The notes: a model not told the origin generated them from the sequence alone. Shown: positions 19,371 to 29,428, numbered from the stretch's first letter. The stretch: DNA of 59,885 nucleotides from Thiocystis minor (GCF_016653465.1 NZ_NHSQ01000085.1:1-59885), one strand, 5' to 3'. A program made the numbers and translations.

Positions 19371-19525
19371 CCGGGCGATCTCGCATCGTGCTGGCGACCG
19401 CGAGCCGGGGAGAACCGCGTGGCAGGCGTGTCGATAAACGCGCTGTCAGGATCCGGAGAGTCCGGATCCTCGCCGGAATCGTCCGCGGATTCCGCCATTG
19501 CCGGCGGGGTGTCTGTGCTGTTCAT
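19367..19525 (-). CDS. Small acidic ORF, 52 residues, coupled to CNNM gene
   Basis: The frame runs from ATG 19525 to TGA at 19367-19369 and overlaps the start of the CNNM gene in an ATGA junction. The product begins MNSTDTPPAMAESADDSGED and is rich in Asp, Ser and Pro. It has no hydrophobic segment or known motif. The junction suggests it is translated and feeds ribosomes to the next gene, but no strong ribosome site precedes it. I do not recognise it. Confidence 0.45.
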   Translation of the reverse strand: MNSTDTPPAMAESADDSGEDPDSPDPDSAFIDTPATRFSPARGRQHDARSPG

Positions 19526-19557
19526 AGGATTTCAGTCAGGGTGTCTATGCTGTTCAT
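19522..19557 (-). CDS. Possible 11-residue leader ORF from a duplicated start site
   Basis: The bases around the start of the 52-residue ORF are duplicated in tandem. ATGAACAGCATAGACACCC and ATGAACAGCACAGACACCC start 32 bases apart. The first copy opens a frame reading MNSIDTLTEIL that ends in a TGA overlapping the second ATG. The layout could work as a leader that re-initiates, or it could be a recent small duplication with no function. Confidence 0.3.
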   Translation of the reverse strand: MNSIDTLTEIL

Positions 19558-19649
19558 AAGATTGGGATTATGCCAGATCGTGTTCGCGGTTGCCGCACGC
19601 CCAGCGAGGGATGCCGACAACCGCGCGCGTTTCAGCGAAGGGCGGTTTG

Positions 19650-21104
19650 TCAATGCTGCGGATCGGCCTGCTTGACCAGCGCGAATCCATCCAGCATCTG
19701 CATCGTCCCCACCCCGAGCAGACCGCTAATGACCATGGCCAGATAGATCGCCGCGATGGGCTGCTCCAGCAGGACGAAACCAAGCAGTCCGAGTCCGGCG
19801 CTCAACTCGATCAGGCCATAGCTCCAGCGGGCCGCGCGTGGCCCCGTCTGCGCGCGCGCCTTGGGCGTGCGCACGAACTCGGTGCGATAGCCAATCAGCG
19901 CCTCCAGCCCGCCGCGCGCATTCGAGAGCAGGAGTCCGCTCGTCAGGGCCAGCGCGCCAAGCACCTCCAGCGTCGTCTCCCGGGCACCGCCGCGGATTCC
20001 GGCCAGGGTGAGGAAACCGATCGGCGCGGCGAAACCCAGGATCGAGGTGACGATCGCGACGCGGCTCAGGGTTTCGCCCGCCACTGCCGCACCCGAGATG
20101 AACGGCAGTCCAAGAAGGACACAAACCGTGCCGAGCAGGAAGGCGAGGGGTTGAGCAATCTGGAGACTGATGATCGGCTTCTGCCAAAGCGGAAGCGCCG
20201 GACTCGCCCAAATCAGGGGGATCAGTTTGACGAAGCATTGCACGAAGCCCTTGGTCCAGCGAAATTGCTGGACCCGCCAGGCACGCGCGGAGACGGGCAG
20301 AACGCCGGGCACGGCGAGATCCTTGAGATAGCCGGAGCGCCAGCCACGCAGACGCGCGCGCAAGCTCAGATCCAGATCCTCGGTCAGGGTGTCGCCCTCC
20401 CAGCCGCCGGCATCCTCGATCGCCGCGCGCCGCCAGACGCCGCAGGTGCCATTGAAGGGAATTGGAAGACCCAAACGCCAGCGCGCCTCCTGCTCGACCC
20501 CGAAGTGCGAGTCCAGCAGCCGTGCCTGGATGCGCGTCAGCAGACTCTCATCGCGGTTGAGATGTGCCCAGCGCGCCTGGACGTAGGCCAGGTTGGGCTC
20601 GGCGATCAACGTGCCGATAGTCTTGCGCAGAAAATCCGGTGGCGGGATGAAATCGGCGTCGAAGATGGCCACGTAGGGCGCATCGGAGCGTTCCAGTCCG
20701 GCCGCCAGCGCGCCGGCCTTGAAGGCGGTGCGTTGGACCCGATGCAGCAGCTCGATCTCGACGCCGCCTTGGCGCAGAGCGGCCACGGCCTGCCGGCTCA
20801 GAACGAGCGAGCCGTCGATGCTGTCATCGAGAACCTGGATCTGGAGCCGGTCGCGGGGCCAGTCCAGGGCAATGACGGCGGTCAGGATCCGTTCGACCAG
20901 TTCGCCTTCATTGAAGAGCGGAAGCTGCACCAACACTCTGGGCAGAGCGGCCTCTTCGGGCGTCGCGATGGCAAGGCGACGCTTGGGAGTCAAGATCCTC
21001 GCCAGGATCAACAAGGCCAGATTGAATGAAAAGATCGCCAGAATGACGAGACAGAGTGTGAGTAAAAGCTCGACCGTGAGTTCAGTCGCGAGCATGGGTT
21101 GCAT
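19650..21104 (-). CDS. Membrane glycosyltransferase, family 2 (cellulose synthase-like)
   Basis: This protein has a processive GT2 layout. A transmembrane helix near the N-terminus is followed by a cytoplasmic GT-A domain with VLVQLPLFNEGELV, QVLDDSID, the DAD motif (VAIFDADFIPP), a TEDLDL motif and the Q-x-x-RW motif in QQFRWTKGF. Several C-terminal transmembrane helices follow. Such enzymes transfer sugars, often glucose or mannose, to lipids or glucans. A longer reading starts at ATG 21206, but its first 34 residues come from an inverted-repeat element. I therefore prefer ATG 21104 (MQPMLATEL) or 21095; neither has a good ribosome site. No BcsB-type partner is nearby. Confidence 0.87.
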   Translation of the reverse strand: MQPMLATELTVELLLTLCLVILAIFSFNLALLILARILTPKRRLAIATPEEAALPRVLVQLPLFNEGELVERILTAVIALDWPRDRLQIQVLDDSIDGSLVLSRQAVAALRQGGVEIELLHRVQRTAFKAGALAAGLERSDAPYVAIFDADFIPPPDFLRKTIGTLIAEPNLAYVQARWAHLNRDESLLTRIQARLLDSHFGVEQEARWRLGLPIPFNGTCGVWRRAAIEDAGGWEGDTLTEDLDLSLRARLRGWRSGYLKDLAVPGVLPVSARAWRVQQFRWTKGFVQCFVKLIPLIWASPALPLWQKPIISLQIAQPLAFLLGTVCVLLGLPFISGAAVAGETLSRVAIVTSILGFAAPIGFLTLAGIRGGARETTLEVLGALALTSGLLLSNARGGLEALIGYRTEFVRTPKARAQTGPRAARWSYGLIELSAGLGLLGFVLLEQPIAAIYLAMVISGLLGVGTMQMLDGFALVKQADPQH

Positions 21105-21118
21105 GTCCGTAAGGTGAT

Positions 21119-21281
21119 AAAACCTAAATCCGGCGAGCTGAACCGCAAAGAGCGCAAAGGACGCAAAGAACTTCAGGAGTTTGTTCCGGCTGTCTGTCTC
21201 GCTCATGAGGTGAATTTCAGCGGCTCGGCAGCATTTTGTCGTTCTTTGCGCTCTTTGCGGTTCAACTGCTCTTTTTAGGTT
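21119..21281. repeat. Long inverted-repeat element upstream of the GT2 gene
   Basis: GAACCGCAAAGAGCGCAAAG (21140-21159) is the exact complement of the bases at 21244-21263. Outer arms AAACCTAAA and TTTAGGTTT extend the symmetry. The phrase AACCGCAAAGAGCGCAAAG is familiar as a dispersed non-coding repeat in many proteobacteria. The element spans about 160 bases and lies between the GT2 gene and a plus-strand gene. It may act as a transcription barrier or be a small mobile palindrome. Confidence 0.65.
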
Positions 21282-21545
21282 TATATAGGGTTGATGGGGG
21301 AACGATGACCGGTTAGGAACGAGTCAGTTCATCGTCCAAGGACAGAATAGGACCGCCTGAAAGCGACAGCAAGTCCCGCCGGAGCGATATGCGGGAAAGC
21401 AGTCGGTCGTTCGCTGTATTATGAAGCGACTTGATCGCTTGAAGGCAATCGCCCGACGGATAAGTCGTCGGCTGGCGGCAGGATCGGCTAAACTTTTTCG
21501 ATTCAAACGCTGTCGTCCGACCGCTCCATCGAGATCTCCACTGCC
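21207..21545. other. Intergenic region between divergent genes
   Basis: Apart from the right half of the inverted repeat (to about 21281), I find no gene in this stretch. It should hold the promoter of the small membrane protein at 21546. No clear regulatory site could be named. Confidence 0.45.
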
Positions 21546-21917
21546 ATGCTGGATCGTCTACAACGGATCGCGAGACATCTTCTGCCCGTTCGCCAGATAC
21601 TGATCGGTCTTGCCGCGCTCGGCTCGCTCGTCGCCGGTATCGGACTCTTCGCCTTTGCGGGCAAGGAAGGTGACTCGCTGCTGATGCCGGGTCTTCTCGT
21701 CCTGCTGTGGGCCGCTACAGGGCTGATTTTCGTCGATGTTTTCGCCCATGTTCCGCATCCGCCGGAGCCGAGCTGGAATCCCATGCGCAGACGGATTCAG
21801 ATACTGTGGCGCGGTCTGCATTGGCTGTTCGCGGCTGGATTCGTGCTGCTAAGCCTAATGGCTGCGGATGTCAGTCTGCATATCGCCGAAGTCTGGCTGG
21901 AAGATCGCTCGCAATAA
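21546..21917 (+). CDS. Small membrane protein of unknown function
   Basis: A 123-residue protein with three likely membrane segments: about 17-38 (ILIGLAALGSLVAGIGLFAF), 45-66 (LLMPGLLVLLWAATGLIFVDVF) and 90-112 (LHWLFAAGFVLLSLMAADVSL). A short loop with VPHPPEPSWNPMRRR lies between helices 2 and 3. GAGAT about nine bases upstream is a weak ribosome site. It is convergent with ggt. I do not recognise the family. Confidence 0.65.
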   Translation: MLDRLQRIARHLLPVRQILIGLAALGSLVAGIGLFAFAGKEGDSLLMPGLLVLLWAATGLIFVDVFAHVPHPPEPSWNPMRRRIQILWRGLHWLFAAGFVLLSLMAADVSLHIAEVWLEDRSQ

Positions 21918-21935
21918 ACGCTTGCCGCGATCGCC

Positions 21936-23630
21936 TCAGCGCGCCAGCGCGCGACCGGAACCGCGCGGATCGCTTGCGGCCTCGACCGCTTGACTGGATC
22001 GATCCCAGAAAATCGCCTGCAGGTCGCCATAGGGCCGGTCGAGCGACTCAAGCCGATGGCCCATTGACATCAACCCCTGTTGCTCGGCTTCCGTGAGCGC
22101 GCCGGGCTCGAACTGGATCGCGTCGGGCAGAGACTGATGATGAATCCGGGGGCGGGACACCCAATCGGTCACCGGGGCGCCCTCGACAGCGGCCAGGATG
22201 CCCTGCAGGACCATGGTAATGATGCGGCTCCCGCCCGGCGTGCCCAGAATCGCAATCCCCTTCGACGATTCCAGAAAGGTCGGCGACATGCTCGACAGCA
22301 TGCGTTTGCCCGACGCGATGGCGTTGGCCTCGCCACCGATCAGGCCATAGACATTGGCCACGCCGGGTTGGGCCGAGAAGTCGTCCATTTCGTCGTTCAG
22401 CAGGACGCCGGTGCCCGGCGGCACGAAACCTGATCCGAAGGGATAATTGATGCTGAGCGTGGCGGCCACCCGGTTGCCCTCGCGGTCGAGCACCGAGAAA
22501 TGGGTGGTGTCCTGTCCCTCCGCGAAGGTCGATGTCTCCGCGCATTCCGCCAGACGGCTCGGGGTGGCGTGCGCGGGATCGAAATCGCGAATCAGACCCG
22601 CGGCATAGTCCGGGTCGGTCAGACGCGCGAGGGGCATCGACACCTGATCCGGATCGCCGAGATAGGCGGCGCGATCCCGATAGGCGCGGCGCATGACCTC
22701 GACCAGGGTATGGGCGCGCGCGTCGCCCTCCAGTTGGTTCGCCGGCAGCGCGGACAGCATGTTGAGCATCTGGACCAGCAGCACGCCGCCCGAGGACGGC
22801 GGCGCGGCGCTGACCACCCGCCAGCCGCGAAAGGCGCCGACAATGGGCGCGCGCTCGACGATGGCGTATTGCTCCAGATCCTCGCGGGTCCAGATGCCGC
22901 CGCCCGCGCGCACCCCCGCGACCAGCCGGTCGGCCACGGGGCCGGCATAGAATCCCGCGCAGCCCTGCCGCGCCAGCGTCTCCAGCGTCTCCGCCAGATC
23001 GGGTTGACGCAGACGGAAGCCCACGGGAGGAATCTCGGCATCCGCCAGAAACTGGCTCGCCGCGCCGGGCGAGGCCCGTAGCGCCTCCAGCCGCCAGCCG
23101 GCCAGGCGCCGATAGGTCTCGCCGATCACGAAGCCTTCGCGGGCATGGCGGATGGCCGGGGCCAGGGTCCGCGCGAGCGGCAGGCGGCCATAGCGTTCGG
23201 CCAGATGACAGAGGGCGGCGGGCATCCCAGGAATACCGGCCGCCAGCGGTCCATCGAGCGCGCGTTCGCGGACGAAGCGACCCTCGGCATCGAGATAGAG
23301 ATCGCGATGGGCGGCGAGTGGCGCGCGCTCGCGCCCATCCACCATGGTTTGAAAACCGTCGCTGGCGCGATGCAGCAACCAGAAGCCGCCGCCGCCAAGA
23401 CCGGAACTGTAGGGCTCGACCACGGCAAGCGTGGCGCCGATGGCCACGGCCGCGTCGAAGGCCTGTCCGCCCGCATCGAGGATGGCGAAACCCGCCTCGG
23501 TCGCGAGGGGATGGGCGGTGGCGATCGCGGCCTTCGGCGGCCGGCTTTCCCCGGCAACGCACGCGCATGCCGCGAAAAACGAGAAGAAAATGAGAAGCCC
23601 CGTGGTGGGGCCCCTCAAGCGTCGGCTCAT
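21936..23630 (-). CDS. ggt: Gamma-glutamyltranspeptidase
   Basis: GGT cleaves and transfers the gamma-glutamyl group of glutathione in the periplasm and matures by self-cleavage before a catalytic Thr. Here that site is GQDTTHFSVLDREGN. A signal peptide is visible at the chosen start: MSRRLRGPTTGLLIFFSFFA followed by ACACVAGES, possibly a lipobox-like or signal peptidase I site. Other family motifs are SSGLGGGGFWLLH, DGRERAP, GVPG-like GIPGMPAAL, NDEMDDFS and ILGTPGGSRIITMV. A longer in-frame start at 23705 adds residues without meaning and would overlap ferredoxin. The order ggt-fdx-coaD matches what I remember from Pseudomonas. Confidence 0.95.
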   Translation of the reverse strand: MSRRLRGPTTGLLIFFSFFAACACVAGESRPPKAAIATAHPLATEAGFAILDAGGQAFDAAVAIGATLAVVEPYSSGLGGGGFWLLHRASDGFQTMVDGRERAPLAAHRDLYLDAEGRFVRERALDGPLAAGIPGMPAALCHLAERYGRLPLARTLAPAIRHAREGFVIGETYRRLAGWRLEALRASPGAASQFLADAEIPPVGFRLRQPDLAETLETLARQGCAGFYAGPVADRLVAGVRAGGGIWTREDLEQYAIVERAPIVGAFRGWRVVSAAPPSSGGVLLVQMLNMLSALPANQLEGDARAHTLVEVMRRAYRDRAAYLGDPDQVSMPLARLTDPDYAAGLIRDFDPAHATPSRLAECAETSTFAEGQDTTHFSVLDREGNRVAATLSINYPFGSGFVPPGTGVLLNDEMDDFSAQPGVANVYGLIGGEANAIASGKRMLSSMSPTFLESSKGIAILGTPGGSRIITMVLQGILAAVEGAPVTDWVSRPRIHHQSLPDAIQFEPGALTEAEQQGLMSMGHRLESLDRPYGDLQAIFWDRSSQAVEAASDPRGSGRALAR

Positions 23631-23661
23631 GTGGCCGACGATGTGGTCTGGATCAACAGCC

Positions 23662-24730
<1,069 letters not shown>

Positions 24731-25318
24731 CTACAAGCCGGCGCTCCCAGGGGCGGCGCTCCCAGGGCTAACCAACCCGTAGCGGACCTGGCCCGCCGTC
24801 TTGTCGCGCAGTAGCTCCCAGCCTTGCGGCAACGCCGGAAAACCCGTCCGACGGGCGGCTTCCAGATAGATCCGCGCGCCTGGCGCCAGCCAGCCCTGGT
24901 CCGCCAGACGCGCGATGGCCGGGGCGAGCAGGTCGTCGTCATAGGGCGGATCCAGAAACACCACGTCGAAAGGACGCGGCGAACCTGCGAGCCATTGCAG
25001 CGTGTCGGCGTGTAGGATCTCGATGCCGGTGGCGTCCAGGGTCCGCGCATTGGTCCGCAATTGCTGCGCGACGGCTGCGGCGCGCTCGATCAGAACCACC
25101 TCGCCCGCGCCCCGCGAGGCGGCCTCGAAACCGAGCGCGCCGCTGCCAGCAAAGGCGTCGAGACAGCGGGCGCCAGGGATGATGGGTGCCAGCCAGTTGA
25201 ACAGGGTCTCGCGCACCCGATCCGGCGTGGGACGCAGACCGGGTTGATCGGGAAAGGGCAAACGGCGGCCGCGAAAACGGCCGCCGACGATGCGCAGTTG
25301 GTTACTCGCCCGCGTCAC
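24731..25318 (-). CDS. rsmD: 16S rRNA (guanine-966 N2)-methyltransferase
   Basis: RsmD methylates G966 of 16S rRNA with SAM during small-subunit assembly. The 195 residues start with LRIVGGRFRGRRL and RPTPDRVRETLFNWL, contain the SAM site LDAFAGSGALGFEAASRGA and the catalytic VFLDPPYDD (DPPY) motif. The last 14 residues (LVSPGSAAPGSAGL) are rich in Gly, Ala and Pro, are coded by a REP-like repeat and probably replace or extend the original end. It overlaps the upstream M16 gene by 17 bases. Confidence 0.95.
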   Translation of the reverse strand: MTRASNQLRIVGGRFRGRRLPFPDQPGLRPTPDRVRETLFNWLAPIIPGARCLDAFAGSGALGFEAASRGAGEVVLIERAAAVAQQLRTNARTLDATGIEILHADTLQWLAGSPRPFDVVFLDPPYDDDLLAPAIARLADQGWLAPGARIYLEAARRTGFPALPQGWELLRDKTAGQVRYGLVSPGSAAPGSAGL

Positions 25319-26669
25319 TGACCGCGGACGCCTGAGCGGAGTTGTCGCCGACCGTGACGATGGCGAGCCGGTCGGGATGGACGCGCCGCGCGAAGGCGTC
25401 GTGGATCTGCTCGACGGTGATGGCCTCGATGCGCGACGTGAAGCGGTCCAGATAATCCAGCGGCAGTCCGTAGAAGCCGATCACGGCCAGATATTGCACG
25501 ATGTCGCCATTACTCGCGATGCGCAACGGAAAGCCGCCGGTGATGTTCTTCTTGGCCGCGATCAGTTCCTGCTCGCTCGGCCCCTGGTCGATGAAACGTT
25601 TCAGCGTCTCCAGCAAGACGGCGCGGGCCTGGTCCGCCTGCGCGTTTTTGGTCTGAAGCCCCATCAGGAAGGGGCCGGGCTGGGCCAGCGGCAGGAAATA
25701 ACTGTAGGTGCTGTAGGACAGACCGCGTTTCTCGCGGATCTCGTTCATCAGGATGGAGACCAGACCGCTACCGCCCAGGATATGGTTGCCGACATAGAGC
25801 GGGAAATAATCGGGATCGCCCCGACGCATCCCCGGCTGGCCGGCCAGCACCGTGGTCTGACTGGAGGTGAAGGAGATGGCTTCCAGGCTGCCGTCGGTCA
25901 GCTCCGCGACCGCGGGCAACTGGGGCGGGCGTTCGCCGGCGGAGAGCCCAGCGGTGACGCGCGCGGCCAGCGCCTCGGCGCCGGCACGGTCGAGCGCGCC
26001 GACAATGGCGACCACGGCATTCGCGCCGCGATAGTAGCGGGCGTGAAAGTCCGTCAGATCCTCGCGGGTCATGGCCGTGATGGTCGCGGCGGTCCCGGCG
26101 GGATCGGCGGCATAGGGATGGTCGCCGAAGATCGCCCGATAGAGCGCCTTCTGGCCCACGGTCTTGGGCGATTCCTGATCCTGCCGGAGCGCGACCAGCC
26201 GGTTCTCGCGGATACGCTCCAGATCGGACGGGGCGAAGGTCGGCGCGGCCAGCACGGTCGCGAACGTCTCGACCGCCGTGCTCAGTGCCGGTTCGCGGGT
26301 CAGCGAGCGCATGACCACCGAGGTCATGTCACGATCCGCGCCGGCATCGAGTGTCGCACCGACAGTCTCCAGCCGATCGGCCAGCACATCGGCATTCCAG
26401 TCGCCCGCGCCCTGCGTGAGCATGGTCGCCGTCATAGAGGCCAGGCCGGAGCGCTCGCCGTCGCGGGCGCTCCCGGCGTCGAAGGCCACCCGCACATCGA
26501 CCATGGGCAGGTCCGGGGCGGCGACGAAGAGCACCCGCGCGCCGCTGGGCGCCTGCCAGGTCTGAATCTCGGGTGTCGCGCGCGCGGCGCCGGGTGCGAG
26601 GCCAACGGCCAGGAATAGGGCCGCGACAAGCCAGGGTTGATGGGATATGTGGAAGCGATCAGCGAACAT
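25302..26669 (-). CDS. M16 peptidase-like protein, non-catalytic partner
   Basis: A 455-residue periplasmic protein of the M16 (pitrilysin/processing peptidase) family. ATG 26669 is preceded by GGGAGGA. A signal peptide follows (PWLVAALFLAVGLAPGAARA, cut near ATPEIQ). The HxxEH zinc motif is absent at the expected N-terminal site (GLASMTATMLTQGA), so it is probably the inactive subunit. The C-terminal substrate-binding half has GGSGLVSILMNEIREKRGLSYS, a conserved M16_C motif. It overlaps the upstream catalytic partner by 11 bases. Such pairs usually form a heterodimer that degrades peptides. Confidence 0.93.
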   Translation of the reverse strand: MFADRFHISHQPWLVAALFLAVGLAPGAARATPEIQTWQAPSGARVLFVAAPDLPMVDVRVAFDAGSARDGERSGLASMTATMLTQGAGDWNADVLADRLETVGATLDAGADRDMTSVVMRSLTREPALSTAVETFATVLAAPTFAPSDLERIRENRLVALRQDQESPKTVGQKALYRAIFGDHPYAADPAGTAATITAMTREDLTDFHARYYRGANAVVAIVGALDRAGAEALAARVTAGLSAGERPPQLPAVAELTDGSLEAISFTSSQTTVLAGQPGMRRGDPDYFPLYVGNHILGGSGLVSILMNEIREKRGLSYSTYSYFLPLAQPGPFLMGLQTKNAQADQARAVLLETLKRFIDQGPSEQELIAAKKNITGGFPLRIASNGDIVQYLAVIGFYGLPLDYLDRFTSRIEAITVEQIHDAFARRVHPDRLAIVTVGDNSAQASAVSDAGE

Positions 26670-28047
26670 GAGTGAGTCCTCCCAGACCCTGCGGGGCGCG
26701 TGCCGGTTGGTCGTCAGCGAGCGGTTGCGGATCGAGCACCGCCACGGTGAGTCGATCGGGATTGAGATATTTGCGGGCGACCGCCTGGATCTGCGCGGGC
26801 GTGACTGCGGCCAGATTGTCCACATAGGCATCGGCGAGCCGCCAGTCGAGACCGAGCGCTTCGAGCTGGCCGAGCTGCATGCCTTGGTAGAAGAGCGCAT
26901 CCTGTTCATAGACCTTGCCGGCAATCACCTGGGTACGGACCCGATCCAGTTCGCTCGCGTCGACCGGCTCGTTCTGAAGGCGCGCGATCTGGTCACGCAG
27001 CGCCTGTTCGAGATCCGCGATGTCATGCCCCTTGGCCGGAACACCATCGAACAGAAACAGCCCCGGCAGGCGCGCGAAGGCGCTGTAACTGGCCCCTGTG
27101 GAGGACGCGATCTGACGGCCCCGCACCAGTTCGCGCGCGAGCCGGGCGCTGTCGCCGCCGTCCAGGATCGAGGCCAGGATCTCCAGCGCATAGGGCTCCC
27201 AGGGCTCGTCGGCGTCCGCGATGGCGGGCGCCTTGTAGCCCATCAGCAGATAGGGTTCCTTGGCCGGCGCCTTGACCCGCAGCCGCTTTTCGCCCAGTTG
27301 CTCGGGTTCCGCCAGGGTTTTGGGCGGGGTCACGGTCTCGGCCTTGAGCGGACCGAAATGCTTTTCGGCCAGTGCGAAGACCTGTTCCGGGTCCACGTCG
27401 CCCGCCACCACCAGGGTCGCGTTGTTCGGGGCATACCAGAGACGGTACCAGTCGCGCAGATCCTCGACGCGCAGTTGTTCCAGATCGCCCGGCCAGCCGA
27501 TCACCGGGTTGCGGTAGGGCGAGGCGTCATAGGCAACGGCGGTAAAGCGTTCGTAGGTCAGCGACTGCGGGTCGTCGTCGGTACGCATCCGGCGTTCTTC
27601 CTTGACCACTTCGAGTTCCTTGGCGAATTCCTTCTCGCCCAGGGTCAGATGGCGCATGCGCTCAGACTCCAGCTCGAAGGCGATTTCCAACCGGTCGCTC
27701 GCCAGATTCTCATAGTAGGCGGTGTAATCGCGCCCAGTGAAGGCGTTCTCCTCGCCGCCATTCTCGGCGACGATGCGCGAGAATTCGTTGGGGGCGAAGC
27801 GCTCGGTCCCCTGAAACATCATATGTTCAAGGACATGAGAGATCCCGGTGATGCCGCCATGCTCGTAGCTCGATCCGATGCGATACCAGATCTGCGAGGT
27901 CAGGATCGGCGCGCGACGGTCCGGTTTGACCAGGATCTTGAGTCCGTTAGCGAGGCGTCGTTCGTGTACGTCCGGCGCGGCGAGCGTTGTCAGCGGCAAC
28001 AGGAAAAGCAGCACGGCGAGCAAGCGTCGTTTCATGAGTCGTTGCAT
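26659..28047 (-). CDS. M16 zinc peptidase, catalytic partner
   Basis: A 462-residue periplasmic metallopeptidase. The zinc motif HxxEH is present in SHVLEHMMFQGTERF, and the distal Glu lies in NGGEENAFTGRDYTAYY. A signal peptide covers MKRRLLAVLLFLLPLTTLAA. AGGAA upstream supports 28047, although ATG 28035 is also possible. The M16_C half contains SILDGGDSARLARELV. The pair with the following inactive member and then rsmD-coaD-fdx-ggt matches the order I recall in Pseudomonas. It is probably the first gene of that run. Confidence 0.94.
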   Translation of the reverse strand: MQRLMKRRLLAVLLFLLPLTTLAAPDVHERRLANGLKILVKPDRRAPILTSQIWYRIGSSYEHGGITGISHVLEHMMFQGTERFAPNEFSRIVAENGGEENAFTGRDYTAYYENLASDRLEIAFELESERMRHLTLGEKEFAKELEVVKEERRMRTDDDPQSLTYERFTAVAYDASPYRNPVIGWPGDLEQLRVEDLRDWYRLWYAPNNATLVVAGDVDPEQVFALAEKHFGPLKAETVTPPKTLAEPEQLGEKRLRVKAPAKEPYLLMGYKAPAIADADEPWEPYALEILASILDGGDSARLARELVRGRQIASSTGASYSAFARLPGLFLFDGVPAKGHDIADLEQALRDQIARLQNEPVDASELDRVRTQVIAGKVYEQDALFYQGMQLGQLEALGLDWRLADAYVDNLAAVTPAQIQAVARKYLNPDRLTVAVLDPQPLADDQPARAPQGLGGLTHVR

Positions 28048-28612
28048 GAACAGGGGTTCCTAAATCGGTTATCGGGTCAGACAGGCAATCTATGGGCAAG
28101 CATGACCCGATGATAGTTCCGGAGAGAAAACGATTCGAAGCCACCGTCCCCTGGGGCGCCGGCTTGCAGCCGGCCCTGGGGAGGTCGACATGTTGCCGAT
28201 TTATAAGTACTTCAACAGAATGACGAATGATGAATAGAAACGATATCCAGGTTCGGAGCACTACCCGCCAAAAATTGCCGGCTTTCCAGGATTTCAAGCG
28301 GCACATGATATGTTATAAATCATGCTATCTGTCCTTCGAAAACGGGGACGCGTTGATGGGTTTGAGGCTCAAGAGCTTCGAGCCCGAGCCGCCCCCGACG
28401 CCTAACGCTGGGTAACGTGGCCAAACTGAGAATTGCTGTTGACGCTGCGCCCTTCGTACGAGCAGTGCGGAAGCCCGCCTTGCCCATCGCCGGTATCGCG
28501 ACTACCATCGCGATCCATCCTGTGCAAGACACCTCGCCCATGCTCTCCAGTGCTCATCGGATGTCGTGTCCGCTCGAAAACGCGGCATTTCGAACCGAAC
28601 AGAAGATACACA
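28048..28612. other. Gene-free stretch upstream of M16 and binding-protein genes
   Basis: This 565-base divergent region holds one REP-like unit (28148-28195) and no convincing gene. An open frame that continues upstream of 28613 has no signal-peptide logic and is not taken as coding. Promoters of both flanking genes should be here, but I could not identify them. Confidence 0.5.
28148..28195. repeat. REP-like palindromic repeat, unit 3
   Basis: CCCCTGGGGCGCCGGCTTGC and AGCCGGCCCTGGGG, then GTCGACATGTTG. It shares the GCCGGCTTGCAGCCGGC core and the GTCGACATGTTG tail with the copies near rsmD. Confidence 0.8.
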
Positions 28613-29404
28613 ATGATCGTTTCATTTTCGCGCCGGATCGCCCTTCTGACACTCGTCGTCCTGAGCGCTGGGAGCGCCTTCGCGCAAGGCGACCGGCCAG
28701 AACTTCTGCTCTACTGCGGCATCACCATGGTGCGGCCCATGACCGAAATTGCCCAGCGCTTCGAGCAGCGCGATAACGTCAAGATCACCATCGCGCAGGG
28801 CGGCTCGGAAGACCTCTATCAATCCGCGAAGAAAAGCGGCGTTGGCGAATGGTATCTACCCGGCGAACCCAGCTATCGCGACAAACACCAGCCGGAGGGA
28901 CTACTGGGCGATTTTGTCAACGTCGGCTATAACCAGATGGCCTTGATGGTGCAAAAGGGCAATCCGAAACAGGTCAAACCCGATCCGCGAGAACTCCTGC
29001 GCAAGGATCTGACCGCCATCGTCGGCAATGCCGAATCGGGCAGCGTCGGCCAGGAGTCAAAGTCGATTCTGGATGCGCTGGGCATCTATCAACAGGTTCT
29101 GAAATCGGCCGCTTTCCTCGCCCCCGACTCACGCAGCCTGATGAACGCCATGAAAAAACAGGAAGCCGATGTCACCCTGACCTGGCGCGCCACGGGGTTC
29201 TTCCCGGACAACGCCGCCTTCCTTGAGGTCATCGACCTCGATCCGCACATCGCCAAGCCTCAGGCACTGCTACTGATCCAGTTGAAGAGCGCGAAGTATC
29301 CCGAACGGGCGAACGGCTTCATGAACTTTGCTGCCGGGGATGAGGGTCAGGCGATCTTCCGCAAGCACGGATTCCTCGACAACCAAACCGCGATCGACCA
29401 CTAA
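28613..29404 (+). CDS. Periplasmic substrate-binding protein (ModA-like)
   Basis: A 263-residue exported binding protein. The signal peptide MIVSFSRRIALLTLVVLSAG ends near SAFA|QGD. The mature part begins PELLLYCGITMVRPMTEIAQ and has QGGSEDLYQSAKKSGVGEWY and a late ADVTLTWRAT, in the order seen in molybdate/oxyanion-type (ModA-like) binding proteins. No permease or ATPase gene is nearby. The next gene, 24 bases on, is a membrane hybrid histidine kinase, so this protein may deliver a signal to that kinase rather than feed a transporter. The ligand is unknown. Confidence 0.8.
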   Translation: MIVSFSRRIALLTLVVLSAGSAFAQGDRPELLLYCGITMVRPMTEIAQRFEQRDNVKITIAQGGSEDLYQSAKKSGVGEWYLPGEPSYRDKHQPEGLLGDFVNVGYNQMALMVQKGNPKQVKPDPRELLRKDLTAIVGNAESGSVGQESKSILDALGIYQQVLKSAAFLAPDSRSLMNAMKKQEADVTLTWRATGFFPDNAAFLEVIDLDPHIAKPQALLLIQLKSAKYPERANGFMNFAAGDEGQAIFRKHGFLDNQTAIDH

Positions 29405-29428
29405 CCCGGTCCCTCCGACACACTGGCG

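Noticed and set aside
28433-28612. Upstream extension of the binding-protein gene
   Set aside because: The signal peptide at 28613 defines the start; the upstream part has no fitting feature.
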